DNA of 20,444 bases from Paramacrobiotus richtersi (GCA_034698045.1 JAQGAU010001229.1:1-20444); one strand, 5' to 3'. Shown: positions 10,401 through 19,922, counted from the first letter of the stretch. A program made the numbers and translations. Notes: a model not told the origin generated them from the sequence alone.

Positions 10401-11099
10401 TTAACAAGAGTCCATAAATTACGAATCCGTATTATGTACAAAAATAAAACATTAACAACTTAACCACAACCCGATTTATCACAGAGCATAAAAGGTTACT
10501 AACAAAAACATAATAAAAGTGAATTGGTTGTAACGTAATAAATACGGTATGTGGATTTTTAGCATGAAATGCTTGATTTTATTTTGTGCAATAGGTGAAG
10601 AAGTCGCGTATACACTACGGATTACTGGCATACGTCCACAGACATCTGTGACCTTTTTCCGTTTACCGCACTGTCGTTTACCACAGACGCACCTTACAAG
10701 GCCAAGTGGGCGCACTGTACTGTATCAAGTACACAAAAAACTACTCACCTGGTTGGTATCCACGTTCGAACCAGGTCCACTTGCTGCAGTCGCACTTGCG
10801 GGCTGCGGTGACTGGGAAACCAGATATGACAGGTCTGGAGCTGGAGCCAACCGGTCTGCGTTGTCAGACGTCGTCTGCCGCTTAAACCGAAACCAAGGAT
10901 ACCGCGCGGGCATCTGGACGAAAACACTGCGCATCGGAGCACTCATTGCGTTCAAATATTCCCTTTTCTTGAGGTCAACATAGTCTTCCTCTCCACCAAA
11001 ACATGCCGCCTGAAACTTGTCTCGTACAATCTCGGAAACGGATAAATCGCGTTCCGGAAATCGGAAACTTAATGGTTCGTATGGCCCCCAATCCGCCAT
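7476..11099 (-). CDS. Gene A: seven-exon putative nuclear protein with a BEN-like C-terminal domain
   Basis: Exons are 11099-10749, 9607-9311, 8998-8879, 8795-8511, 8303-8172, 8061-7932 and 7657-7476 (TAA). Every junction is GT-AG, all phases match, and the 1,497 nt give 498 aa. Residues 1-86 are the MADWGP module shared with gene C. Residues 87-351 are Ala/Ser/Pro-rich and probably disordered, with a VKTE sumoylation-type site at 156 and KKRVRFADEE at 298-307, a PP1-docking RVxF form. Residues 352-466 resemble a BEN domain: a basic PGKKSVFRP lead, a GRDILVGGRFVDILELQ strand region, a helix ending NALFTYKELYRAG, and a last helix with YCKRYGY. KPKRRKKRQ (472-480) is a nuclear localisation signal. 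BEN proteins bind DNA and recruit corepressors. The BEN call rests on pattern resemblance plus conservation with gene B (24 of 43 residues in the 130-nt exon). The start is the ATG shared with gene C; another in-frame ATG lies at 11111. Confidence 0.72.
9246..9275. repeat. 30-bp dispersed repeat in intron 2 of gene A
   Basis: The sequence from acggtaac to gttaattctg is repeated at 20404-20433 with a single mismatch, on the same strand, and both continue into a loosely similar cactata/caccatata. It is probably the end of a dispersed element, but no element body is recognised around either copy. Confidence 0.65.
9950..10019. repeat. Exact 35-bp tandem duplication in intron 1 of gene A
   Basis: Units 9950-9984 and 9985-10019, each starting gcttccattacaagac and ending aataataaaa, are identical. 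This suggests a very recent replication or repair event. Confidence 0.95.
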
Positions 11100-11150
11100 T
11101 TCGGGATTCATTAACAAACCTGATAAATCGGACCACAGTTATAACTGAAG
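11100..11150 (-). promoter_or_regulatory. 5' flank of gene A conserved with gene C
   Basis: The ATAACTGTGGTCCGA block sits about 30-45 bases before the ATG, as in gene C. TTCAGTT just upstream of it fits the arthropod initiator consensus, and no clear TATA lies 30 bases further up. I propose transcription starting near 11146 with a short 5' UTR. Past this block the two genes' upstream sequences diverge. Confidence 0.3.
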
Positions 11151-12090
11151 TTAGCAAAATCGACGGCTCGTATTCAAAAGGTCACTCATACGAAATTTTG
11201 TTTCTGGGCTTCTGCCAAAGAAAATCTTGGCGCCAATGACGCGTTCATAAATTTAGATCGCTGTAGCCGCCTTATTTATATATGTATGTAACATCCGAAT
11301 GCTGTTAAATGCCACGCCTCTTGTTCGGCAGTTGTCCAATAAGATCCGGAAATGCCATAATATCTAGTTCACCAGCAGCACGGCAGAATCGATCAGCCCC
11401 ATTTTGCCAAGCCAACAGGAATACGCGAGGGCTGCCTTGTGTCACTTTACCGTAAAAACAAGGCAGAATAACAACAGAATAAAAATAAGGCAGAATAATA
11501 ACTTACTCTGCCTTCGTAAAAATTAATGTCTGCCCTATGCCATGAGTATATCCGAAGCCGCTCGATAGTTTTAAGACAACAGTTATTCCTTTTTACTATA
11601 TATTCCGTCCACATCTGAATATTTAGAGTAATCAATGATAATTGTTCGGTCTATCATGTGCACAAACTTCCATTTAGTTTAAGATTGCATGTTCTTTAGA
11701 AACATCATTCTGGACACACGGGTTATCCAACGCAGTTATTTAGTGTATTTTTACGAAGAATGGAATCGTCTTAAATGCTATTTGAAATATATCAGAACAC
11801 TAGTACATTACCATGCACGTACTAATGCGGTTTTGAATAACAAGAATGGTTTTGGTTTTTTTGGGGTTTAGTATTGTACTGTAGCAATTTTTAGTGCCAT
11901 GCAGCACTGCTATGCTACCTTGCCATTAAAGTTTGAAAATTAAAATATATGAAGAAAGAGGATTCTGATTCGTTCACACTCACAGTACTAGTCAGAGTAA
12001 CAGCATAATTATTACAAGAATGCACAAGTTTCAGTTTAACATGCAATCGTTAATGATTGAACTATTTGATCTGGAAGGAAGAAATGAAAA
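11151..12090. other. Intergenic spacer with a short AAGGCAGAATAA repeat
   Basis: No gene is supported. AAGGCAGAATAA occurs at 11460-11471 and 11487-11498, and its partial inverse TCTGCCTT at 11507-11514 could fold back. Open frames of about 60 codons on both strands lack motifs. Confidence 0.4.
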
Positions 12091-12098
12091 AAGTATAA

Positions 12099-12209
12099 CC
12101 ATAGCGAAACTGAAGCAGACGGGGCTCCCTCGCCCCCTACTGTCTTACCTTACTTACTGTTAAGACAGTAAGGGGCGAGGAAGCCCCGTCTGCTTCAGTT
12201 TCGCTATGG
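12099..12209. repeat. Long near-perfect hairpin: 49-bp arms, 13-base loop
   Basis: Arm 12099-12147 is the reverse complement of 12161-12209 except at two positions, with loop 12148-12160. Both mismatches are C opposite A on the plus strand, so in a minus-strand transcript they would be G-U wobbles and the RNA stem would be unbroken for 49 pairs. Arms are GC-rich against AT-rich flanks. No convincing target-site duplication and no further copy is visible here. It could be a small fold-back element, a hairpin RNA giving siRNAs, or a miRNA-type precursor. Confidence 0.93.
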
Positions 12210-12652
12210 CATAACCGGAAGTCCGACTGTATTCAGTTTGTCAAAAATGCGTATCCAGCCAGTCGCGCTTGTTGCAGCGCTAATGTGACCTTTACCGGTC
12301 GTGTCTCTCAGAATGAATTTGTCTAAATTGCGTAAATTAATAAACGCTAATATTATTATTACACCTGATTCACAAATGCCAGTTGATCACTAATTACCAA
12401 TAGTAATGCTTTTCTGTTGGTAAAATGCCGCCGCCGCAAGGAGCAATTTCTCGGCGCGATGCCAATTACCAAGGCGCGGGTGAATGAGGCTCATTGAGTA
12501 AGATCAGACTGGATGCTTATCATAAGATCCTATCCTACAAAAGCATATCAGAAGCACATCTTGCAGCGGTTAGTTTAGATGCTGTGCGCGGTTTCTGCTG
12601 TATATTATGCGGTTCTGTCGCTCGGCGCTAGGCCAGAAGTCCCCGCGATTGG

Positions 12653-12744
12653 GATAAAATGTGGCTGGGACCAGTTTCAGAGAACAGTTTCAGTTTCTTC
12701 AGTCTATCTTGCAGATAGCAGTGCATTGCGACGAAGAAAATGAA
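12653..12744 (+). promoter_or_regulatory. Core promoter and minimal first exon (Met-Lys)
   Basis: An ATAAAA box at 12654 is followed about 31-37 bases later by aaCAGTTTCAGTTTC, which contains initiator-like CAGT and TCAGTT. Some 50 bases on, ATG at 12740 is followed by AA and a strong donor, GTACGT at 12745. A first coding exon of only two codons is typical of insect cuticular and other secreted protein genes. If spliced to the acceptor tttttcgacag ending at 13211, the reading is MKIARKLLSLCVLWKL then stop: signal-peptide-like but short, so the true second exon may lie further right or outside the window. Confidence 0.38.
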
Positions 12745-12973
12745 GTACGTACAACTTTACAAGTGAATTAACAATAAATTGTGTGAATGTGCATGCATAG
12801 TAACACATATATTATAGCGTGACCTTTTTGGAAGCGTAGCCATATTAAATCACTGTTCCGTTATACGTCTTGCACAGATTATATTTATTCATTTAATTAT
12901 TTGTAATTTGCCATCAAGCGATATATGTTCTTTTTTTCTGTATAATTGGGTCTTATTATCAAGAAACATTCAG

Positions 12974-12992
12974 TTCAAGAAATATTCTTGAA
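12974..12992. promoter_or_regulatory. Heat-shock-element-like inverted repeat
   Basis: TTCaaGAA (12974-12981) and TTCttGAA (12985-12992) are two tail-to-tail nGAAn pairs separated by three bases instead of the canonical two. The block is an almost perfect 19-bp palindrome, lying about 330 bases upstream of the promoter-like site at 13318. It may be chance in AT-rich DNA. Confidence 0.2.
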
Positions 12993-13317
12993 AGATTTGG
13001 GCGTCTCCAATGCTGGTGATCGCCGATCGGTAGTCCATTACTTATAGATATCTTCGGTCTTCGACCGGAAACATGGGTCTTTTCGCCGGACATGCTTCGC
13101 TGCACTTTGCAAATATCTCGCTTGCGAGTTTTTCGCACACGCATTCATGAAGTATATATGGGTCAAAACTTTTTTCTTTTATTACGAATTATATTCTTAT
13201 TTTTCGACAGGATAGCGCGAAAGTTACTGTCTCTCTGTGTATTGTGGAAGCTGTGATAGCGCTGCGCCCTTGCGCCGATCGACGAAAAGGGGATATGCGG
13301 GAAGTGTTAACTGCCTG

Positions 13318-13391
13318 TATAAAGGCTTGGCCGATCATAAGAAATCATTGGCAAAGAGATCGCACGGAATTGTTGATCTGGGTTTGGATCG
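13318..13391 (+). promoter_or_regulatory. Second TATA/Inr-like promoter with short non-coding first exon
   Basis: TATAAAGG at 13318-13325 is followed 29 bases downstream by TCATTG, close to the arthropod initiator. A 45-base stretch without ATG then ends at GTAATT (13392), a usable donor. A plus-strand frame also stays open from the acceptor at 13211 to about 13420, so the region could be an internal exon instead. No downstream exons are recognised. Confidence 0.25.
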
Positions 13392-13399
13392 GTAATTAT

Positions 13400-14430
13400 C
13401 ACACTCTGGTGATATAAATTTCCTTCGCCCTACATTCTTTTCATTTCCCTGACGTTAGACCACATGATATTTGATAGAGGCTTTATTACTTGCGGTCTGC
13501 TTTTGTCACCCCACATTAAAAAGGCAAGACGACAGCAACTGGCGTGGATAATGGCTAACTTGTAAGACCAGCAAATCATTAGTATCCAGATCTATGTAGT
13601 CTGGCATTCACAATAACTGCAAATTAATGAAGCAGAGCATCAAAGACGTTACGGAATAAAGATGCCGATCTTGCATTTGCCCCACATAAATTATGTTAAA
13701 CGTAATAAATCATTACAATCTGGACGCAGCCCGGCTTACTAATTGGATACCGCTTGCTCTTATTACCCATTAAACTTGTTACTTTTTGATATCGGCTTCT
13801 CGTGGGAAATCTACACTCATATAAATATTAGTCGAACTGGATACAACCATAAAGAATTATATACATACGTACTTTTATTACTTATTCGAAAGCAAACCAA
13901 TACGTAAAGCAGTGAGCCTTTTTCGAATGTAGAATTGAATCTGAGACTGTCAAAAGTATACAACAAGTACATGGTAGTTGGAACTTTGCAATTGATTACG
14001 GAAACGTTAACAATAAGATAAGTAGTTACGGCAAAACGCATCAGTTACAAAACCGTAATACATTACATATTTAATGCGCACTTCAACAGCTCCCAAAAAT
14101 GTAAGTAATATTCGTATATGTAATGGCAGGAGACACTGCGAGATATAGTACATTTCAAGCACACCTTTACCGTAGCATATCACTAGTTCCCGCGCTTCTT
14201 TGATCTGCGAGGACGCTAATTTGATCAACAATTATTTGATCAAATAAACGTTAACAAATGAAAACATAATTCTCCCAAGAGAAGCCGACAACAATCGCTC
14301 TCCCACGTGCTGCTGCAAATTAACCACATCGTTGCGCTATACACGAACCACGACGCTCCGGAAAAATCAACGTTTCTGTTTCGTTCAACGGAAACTGGTT
14401 ATGAATGATGCTTATACCATTCGGTCACGA
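13400..14430. other. AT-rich intergenic region without recognised features
   Basis: I see no gene, RNA or strong repeat. Minus-strand open frames of 74 codons at 13817 and 14007 have no motifs or splice context. A short TTTGATCAA pair near 14220-14246 is the only local symmetry. Confidence 0.4.
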
Positions 14431-14433
14431 TCC

Positions 14434-14932
14434 TTAGCGCGAAATAATCCCCCAAATGCGGACGGGTGCGCCACTGCCGTACCGGCTCTTCAGGGGAGCG
14501 ATAATGACCTTTGCCCCGATGGAGGGCAGTTTCTCCAGATTAGCCACATATTCCATGCCAGCTTTCCCATTCTCCGCTAGCAGCACGTGGGTTCCCCAAC
14601 CCCCACTTGCTTCCGGTGCTGGATCCACAGACGGTCTATCGACTCCCACAATGCGGATGTCGCGTTGTGCAATAAGAAACCGCGTGGCTTCCGGTGCAAA
14701 CCCGGGAAAGTGGCATTTGCTAAAGTCTCGAAAGTCATCCGTACCGTAGTCCCGGTCTCGGTCCGGCCAGCGACGACCACACTCGGAGTACAGGAAGTCG
14801 AAGGCGCCTTCGGGAATGCGGTCGTGAGCAGCCTCAAATGTGGATATATCCGCCATGTACTCATATACCGCAGTCAGGATTCGACTGTACTTGAGCGGTA
14901 ATGGACGACGGCGGGGCCGACCAGTTGATCCA
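14434..14932 (-). pseudogene. Best-preserved cyclase-family 3' exon, orphan
   Basis: From the acceptor ctgacag (exon starts 14932) the minus strand reads DQLVGPAVV, then after one frame change YMADISTFEAAHDRIPEGAF, GRRWPDRDRDYGTDD, CHFPGFAPEATRFLIAQ, VGVDRPSVDPAP, ENVANLEKLP-like and APLKSRYGSGAPVRI before TAA at 14434. This is the full C-terminal half of a PF04199 cyclase in normal order; the internal ATG is not a start. No signal-peptide or HGG exon precedes it; another 3' exon relic does. It therefore cannot make a complete enzyme from this window. The long open frame (140 codons) suggests recent origin or residual selection. The single frame change could also be a sequencing error. Confidence 0.75.
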
Positions 14933-14949
14933 CTGTCAGATCCGTTACG

Positions 14950-15219
14950 TTACTGCTGGCCAGATGGCGCAACACTGTTAAAGTGGTACCGTGGATTGCC
15001 TACCGTAGTTTGGGATGTTGCGGTTAAGAAACGTTTGCGACAACTATGCCGTTGGCGCACTGCGGGCTTTGCCGGAGCTGCTGCGGAGTGAGGATGTGCG
15101 CATACACTGTGGATGCAACACGTACAATGGAAATCAACGGCTTATTGTCAAGTGCTTGTTTATACGAACGAAAATCATATAGCGGAAAATTTCTCAAAAC
15201 ACGGAAGGACCAGCTATAT
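14950..15219. other. Spacer between two cyclase exon copies
   Basis: GC-richer than average, with short open frames on the plus strand only. No cyclase 5' exon (signal peptide or HGG motif) is found here, although it is where the exon at 14434-14932 would need one. Confidence 0.3.
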
Positions 15220-15570
15220 ATTGCCGTGCCGGTTATTCATGGGAGCAGGAATGACCTTTGCCCAGATAGATGATGATCTGCCGCCAGTCAGCCACGTGAT
15301 CAATGCCCACTTTTCTTTTCTCCGCTAGCAACGGGCGTTTTTTAAGCCTCCATTTATGCTTCCGGTGCGGAATTCCCGGACGGCCCGTCGAGACCGCGAC
15401 TGTACGTGGCACGGTGCAATAAGGAACTGCGTGGTTTCTGTCGCCAAGCCGGGAAAGCGCATGGCGCTTGCTATTGCCCCTCAGCGAGGTCGCTCAGTTC
15501 TGTCAGCGATGACCCCACTCAGAATACAAGATGACGAAGGCGCTTCCGGGAATTCGGGGTTTATATGCCT
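15220..15570 (-). pseudogene. Degenerate cyclase-family 3' exon relic
   Basis: It parallels 14434-14850 block by block: bases for GAKVI(P)APM, a region with several stops, then the changed HFPGFAPEA block read as MRFPGLATETTQFLIAPCHV, and the FLYSEC-equivalent at its upstream end. Several stops and frame changes make it non-coding. It is the copy nearest to the 3' end of gene B, about 700 bases from its stop. Confidence 0.6.
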
Positions 15571-15804
15571 GTCTCTGTTCAGTACGAATGACTGGCTGAA
15601 TACCGTATCAATCAAAGATTGATATATATATACTTCAACTTTACAATTGTCAGTCAGGACATGTACATCACATTAATTAGAAATCATTGATGATGCGTGG
15701 TGAATGTTGAGTCTAATTGTTAGTACAGGTGTGACTAGTCGGACTACCGTGTACATCTTGCTTTATGCACCATGTACCGTAGTTTCAAACATGGTAAAAA
15801 TCTG

Positions 15805-16269
15805 CAGAAAGCCAACGAGGCGATTACACTTTTAAGATCATGACTATGAGTATCTGTTTTCTGTACTCTACTCTAAGAAAGCCTTCGTGAATCTGAAGTT
15901 TGAACTCATGCATAGTAACTACACGGTTATTCACGAATACAGTACTAAGCCATAAGTAAACAGCTAAAGAAAAACTATTGCATCAACGAAAATGCTAAGG
16001 AAACAACATCGCATTTTCAGCTAACGTTCAGTAGTACGATGACAGTAAAACATCAAGATATGTTTTCCAGATATGGGCGCACCATTCTATCGTGTCAACA
16101 ATGATAAAACAATGAATGATACAACAACATGGAACAAGTTGAGTACAAAAAAACTACGTTCTTATATTCATAGTAAACAAACGTGCAGAATAAAAGTACA
16201 AATTATCGTGGATAATTATCATGAATGGCTATTGACATATGGATGGTGGCAGCAAGCATAATAGGCGTT
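15805..16269 (-). repeat. 3' flank of gene B, duplicated downstream of gene A
   Basis: Partner of 7020-7475. Shared short blocks include agaaagccaac near 15808, gatcatgac near 15836, atatgggcgcacc near 16071 and catgaatggctat near 16221. Spacing is kept roughly, so this is collinear duplicated DNA rather than convergent sequence. Confidence 0.5.
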
Positions 16270-18660
16270 TTAATCCAATGTTATGATATCAACTGGTTGT
16301 TTTGGACTGCCGCTCACGATAGTGTGGGGTACAGCATTCGATGGCTTTTTGGGGAACCGCGTGACATTGGAAAAGGTCCGGGACATGTGTCTGTTTGAAG
16401 GCTGTCCGTAACCCCACTTCTTGCAGTATCCGCGGGTCAAGCCTACAAAACTCAAAAGTTTGTAGGAACCGATTTGAGATGTATTATCAAGAGATCAGTC
16501 AAATCGTAGCGCTGCTACTACAGCGGAAAACTCGGTACAACGAATCAGAAACAGCAAGACCATTGTACATAATTATGTATTTATTGACTGTGTTGTCGTG
16601 AGTGGCAACAATAATACAGCGGTATGTATCCACAAAAAAGCACTCTATTCGAACGAAACAATTTGCTCCCATCACTGATCTACGCTTGGAACTACTTACG
16701 TCGTTTCTAACCAGTCTGAATTACATATTATCTGTATATGTGTTGGTACGTAGAAATGTTTCAATAATAGGCATTTAACATGATCGCGAATCTGCAATAA
16801 TTTGTTTCAGAAATGACAATTGAAATGCGGAATCAGATCTAGAACATTATATTATCATCTGAAATGAAAACAAATTGTCTATTCACGAATTACTCATAAT
16901 GCTAAAACGCAACGTTCATTCCGACTCACTGACAGCCAGTCTTAATCGCTTCCTGTCAAGTGTCTTAGATGTTGCACGGTACAGTGTCTTGTAGGAAAAG
17001 AGCTTGTTAAGGCACATCCTGAACCCAGCCATCCACGTCCTGCTCTGGTTTACTTCAGTCTAGCAAAAGAAGAATCAATGAAGAAACCATCAAGTGGCAT
17101 CTACGATTAGACAAAATTGGCGAGTTACATCACGCCATGGCAAGAACTTACTATAGATCTAGATCTAAATTTAAATTTAAATCTCTATTTAAATCTAAAT
17201 TTAGATATAGTAAGTTCCATGGAGATAAAAAGGTTCCCGAACCAAATTCACAGGATAGAGTTGGGTGGAAAGAATAGTTGAACTCGAAGGTACCTGCAGC
17301 TGGCGAATATCAACAATTCTTCCATTAACGATTATGCGCTGTCCCATTTCACGGATAAAGGCACTGACATGGGGAGCCGGGCCGAATGCAGACTTTGGCT
17401 TTCTTCCAGGTTTTTTCTTTTCCATCGCATAATGCAAAACGGATTTGTCATCCAAGTCCTGTCCCGGAACACAAATTTAAAAGCAATAAATACAATAAAT
17501 TTAAATACGTAAAACATTAACAAAATATAACTATATGCATGTACCGGTAGCTTGACCAGCGGGTTTTCTTCTTTCTTAATTTTTATGGTATCGTCTTGTT
17601 TCAGCCCCAGCGATAGTTGATTTAATTCGTTGATTCCAGTCATGTGCTGGTCCAGACCAAAGGAAGAATTCGGGTTTCTTTCTGATGTGAAACGTCCTGG
17701 GCTGCCACGTACAGCCGCAGCATCGGAATCCTTCGGATCGTCCAGAGAGTCCAACATTAACTTTGCAGCCTGCAAAAAAATGGTGCAAATTTGCAGAATC
17801 GCTTGTTGTGTACTATCATGTGCGGATTGCACTGAGGAGCTAACGATTGCAGATGATTACGAGTTACAACAGACCCCATATAAAATGATACCTTACATGT
17901 ATAATATGATACAACGATGCATGCTGGCGCTAAACCCCATGGTCATATAGTCAACTATTCACGCGCGCACAACAACTCGCGCAAAAACAACAGCAACGAC
18001 AAAAACAACGCTCTTGCCTAATTCCCGTATTGTATAGCAACAACTTCATCCAAGCCTGGACATATTCAACCAAAGCAGACTGAACAGAATCTAGTGTACC
18101 AGTTCATTTCTTATAGCTACTACACTGTAAGGCACACATTTTGAGCGCAAAAGATGCTTTAAAGGACACCGAAATACTTAACTTGTAAGTTGACAAATAC
18201 ATATACATGATAATTATGTCAACGTTGTTTCTGGGATTTGCTAAATAAACAGATACAGTATATATACATACACATGTATATTTGCACATACATACATGTA
18301 CGTTCTTTGCTAACTAATGTGCATGCAGTTATTTGAGTGAAAATTACGTACCGGATTGGTCTTCGCAGGATGACGAAAGGCTGCACTTGCTGGTGGCTTA
18401 GAAAATCGTAGTTTAAGGCTGTTCGGAACATTTTCGGAATTCACTGTATACGGTGCCGCCTCCGGATCGATCAGCGATGAAGGGGCTATCGGGCCTTCCA
18501 GAGATTCGTTACGGCCATGTTCCGGTATAGGACGGTTAAGCGAGTTCGCAACATCTGGAGAATCTGCAACACTACCACTGACAGCGAAACATGGCCGATA
18601 AGCAGCAGTCGTGGTGGAAATTAGATTGGAATCAGTGCTCGAAATGCGGCCAGGAAAACC
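16270..18660 (-). CDS. Gene B: paralogue of gene A with BEN-like C-terminus; 5' part not seen
   Basis: Exons are 18660-18352, 17769-17545, 17458-17294, 17059-16930 and 16442-16270 (TAA), 334 codons including the stop, with all phases compatible. Last exons: TEVNQSRTWMAGFRMCLNKL, then FSYKTLYRA, RLRLAVSLTRGYCKKWGYGQ and the terminal ITLD seen also in gene A. The 130-nt exon has exactly the same length and phase as in A. The exon at 17769 holds LMLDSLDD and KIKKEENP, a sumoylation-type site. The first listed exon matches exon 4 of A, but at A's splice position (18675) B has TGA instead of TGT; a second TTTGCAG acceptor 15 bases on restores a stop-free exon from 18660. No MADWGP exon or start codon is found upstream, so the gene continues beyond the window, starts otherwise, or is 5'-truncated. 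It probably encodes a nuclear DNA-binding protein. Confidence 0.6.
17135..17222. repeat. Palindromic hairpin in an intron of gene B
   Basis: CCATGG at 17135-17140 and 17217-17222 bracket an imperfect inverted repeat. The outer arms include aacttactata and tatagtaagtt, with four extra bases (caag) on the left; the centre is built of taaattta/gatct steps. Arms are about 37-48 bases with a short loop. It lies wholly within the intron 17293-17060. The corresponding intron of gene A (8171-8062) has none, so it inserted or grew after the duplication. Confidence 0.85.
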
Positions 18661-18854
18661 CTGCAAATACGGTCACTGCTAATTTTATAGACAGGACAGC
18701 TGATGTGCGGACTAACATAACTTATTTGTATTATACTATTTTATTTGTTATAGAATTATAAAGTATTCTTTTATTTGTTTCTGCTGCTTTGCCGGCAGGT
18801 GACGCAGAATTAATTTGAGGCGCACTAGTTGGCTACAATAGATAAATCAATATA

Positions 18855-18881
18855 ATATATATATATATATCTCTATCTCTA
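18855..18881. repeat. TA microsatellite followed by CTAT repeats
   Basis: A (TA)n run of about 16 bases runs directly into ctctatctct. Confidence 0.8.
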
Positions 18882-19556
18882 GATTCATACATTTCTACGT
18901 CTCGGATTCCGCCGTTTCGAACTACATTTTTATCTTTCAGTTTATAAGGATCTAATCAATTCAGGTCCAAAGACATTTAGTCAAGGGTGTGCAGTACGGA
19001 GAGTTTTTGCAGAAATTCTAGATCTGAAATTTTTTATCGAGTTTTAAAGTTTTTAGAAACAGTGATTACAAGTGGCGTATACGTAGTAATTCGTTTAACA
19101 TTCGGTCAAGCCAATGGGCAAAAACAAACTTGCACCGTTGACAACCGACAGATATTTTCATATAAGCGGAACCGGGAAACTATGTGCAGAACATTACGAA
19201 CACGCTGTTTTAAAAACGAGGGGAGCGCCAATTAGTCAAAATTGCCCTAGCATAGGAAGTGAATTTTAGATTAAAGTGAAATTCTTTATGAATGTTGATT
19301 AACGATTTATTACGCAACGATCATTATGTGCAGTAATCAAGTTTTGGAAATAAACGTTTGGGAATTAGGTGGTACCAACATTTGGGCGTCCGCCTGTGGC
19401 TAGCTAGCTTTGCGACCCGATAAAATACCACACTACAGTATAACACAGTGCACTATGGTTAATTGCAATAATAATGTACGGTAAAAATGCTGTCTTTCTG
19501 CACAGAAAGAAGCTTATTGTTAGCAACAGTTTTTAAATACACAGAAAACAGTGTTC

Positions 19557-19615
19557 GCGCAAAAGCGATCAGTACAAAATCGGTCAGCGACCTTTTGCAA
19601 TGATCGTTTTTGCGC
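19557..19615. repeat. Short inverted repeat, 14-bp arms
   Basis: GCGCAAAAGCGATC (19557-19570) faces GATCGTTTTTGCGC (19602-19615) with one mismatch. The 31-base interior contains a smaller CGGTCAGCGACC self-complementary stretch. It could be the remains of a short inverted-repeat element. Confidence 0.7.
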
Positions 19616-19922
19616 GATCTGATAGAACATTAATACCAGACAGCTGAAAAGACCCAAGCATACAAGGTTTAGTAATTCTTAAAGTTTTACGGATTAGTTT
19701 CACATATATTGTGTAGAAAATATGGAAGGGTATGTACGACCTGAATTTAAGAAACAACAAAATATATTCCACAGTATACCAGGCGCCTTTAGCCTCGTGT
19801 ATATGTATGTGTAGCAAATCACCAGTTCAATCAACCGCCAGTACCAGCGCTATAACCATAAGTCCAGAATCTGCAATTCATACATTTTAAGAACCTCCAA
19901 CATTTCAAACACGAATGGGTTG

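Noticed and set aside
10549-10983. Plus-strand 144-codon frame starting with a hydrophobic stretch (MWIFSMKCLILFCAIG)
   Set aside because: Its second half is antisense to the conserved exon 1 of gene A. The hydrophobic start followed by GTGAAG could be a signal-peptide exon, but nothing supports a continuation.
12959-13144. Basic 61-codon minus-strand frame
   Set aside because: No motif, paralogue or splice evidence; it overlaps the heat-shock-like palindrome and other local symmetries.
14434-14856. Single-exon gene beginning at the internal ATG (MADIST...)
   Set aside because: The family alignment continues upstream of this ATG to the acceptor at 14932, so the ATG is an internal methionine and the exon is a 3' fragment.
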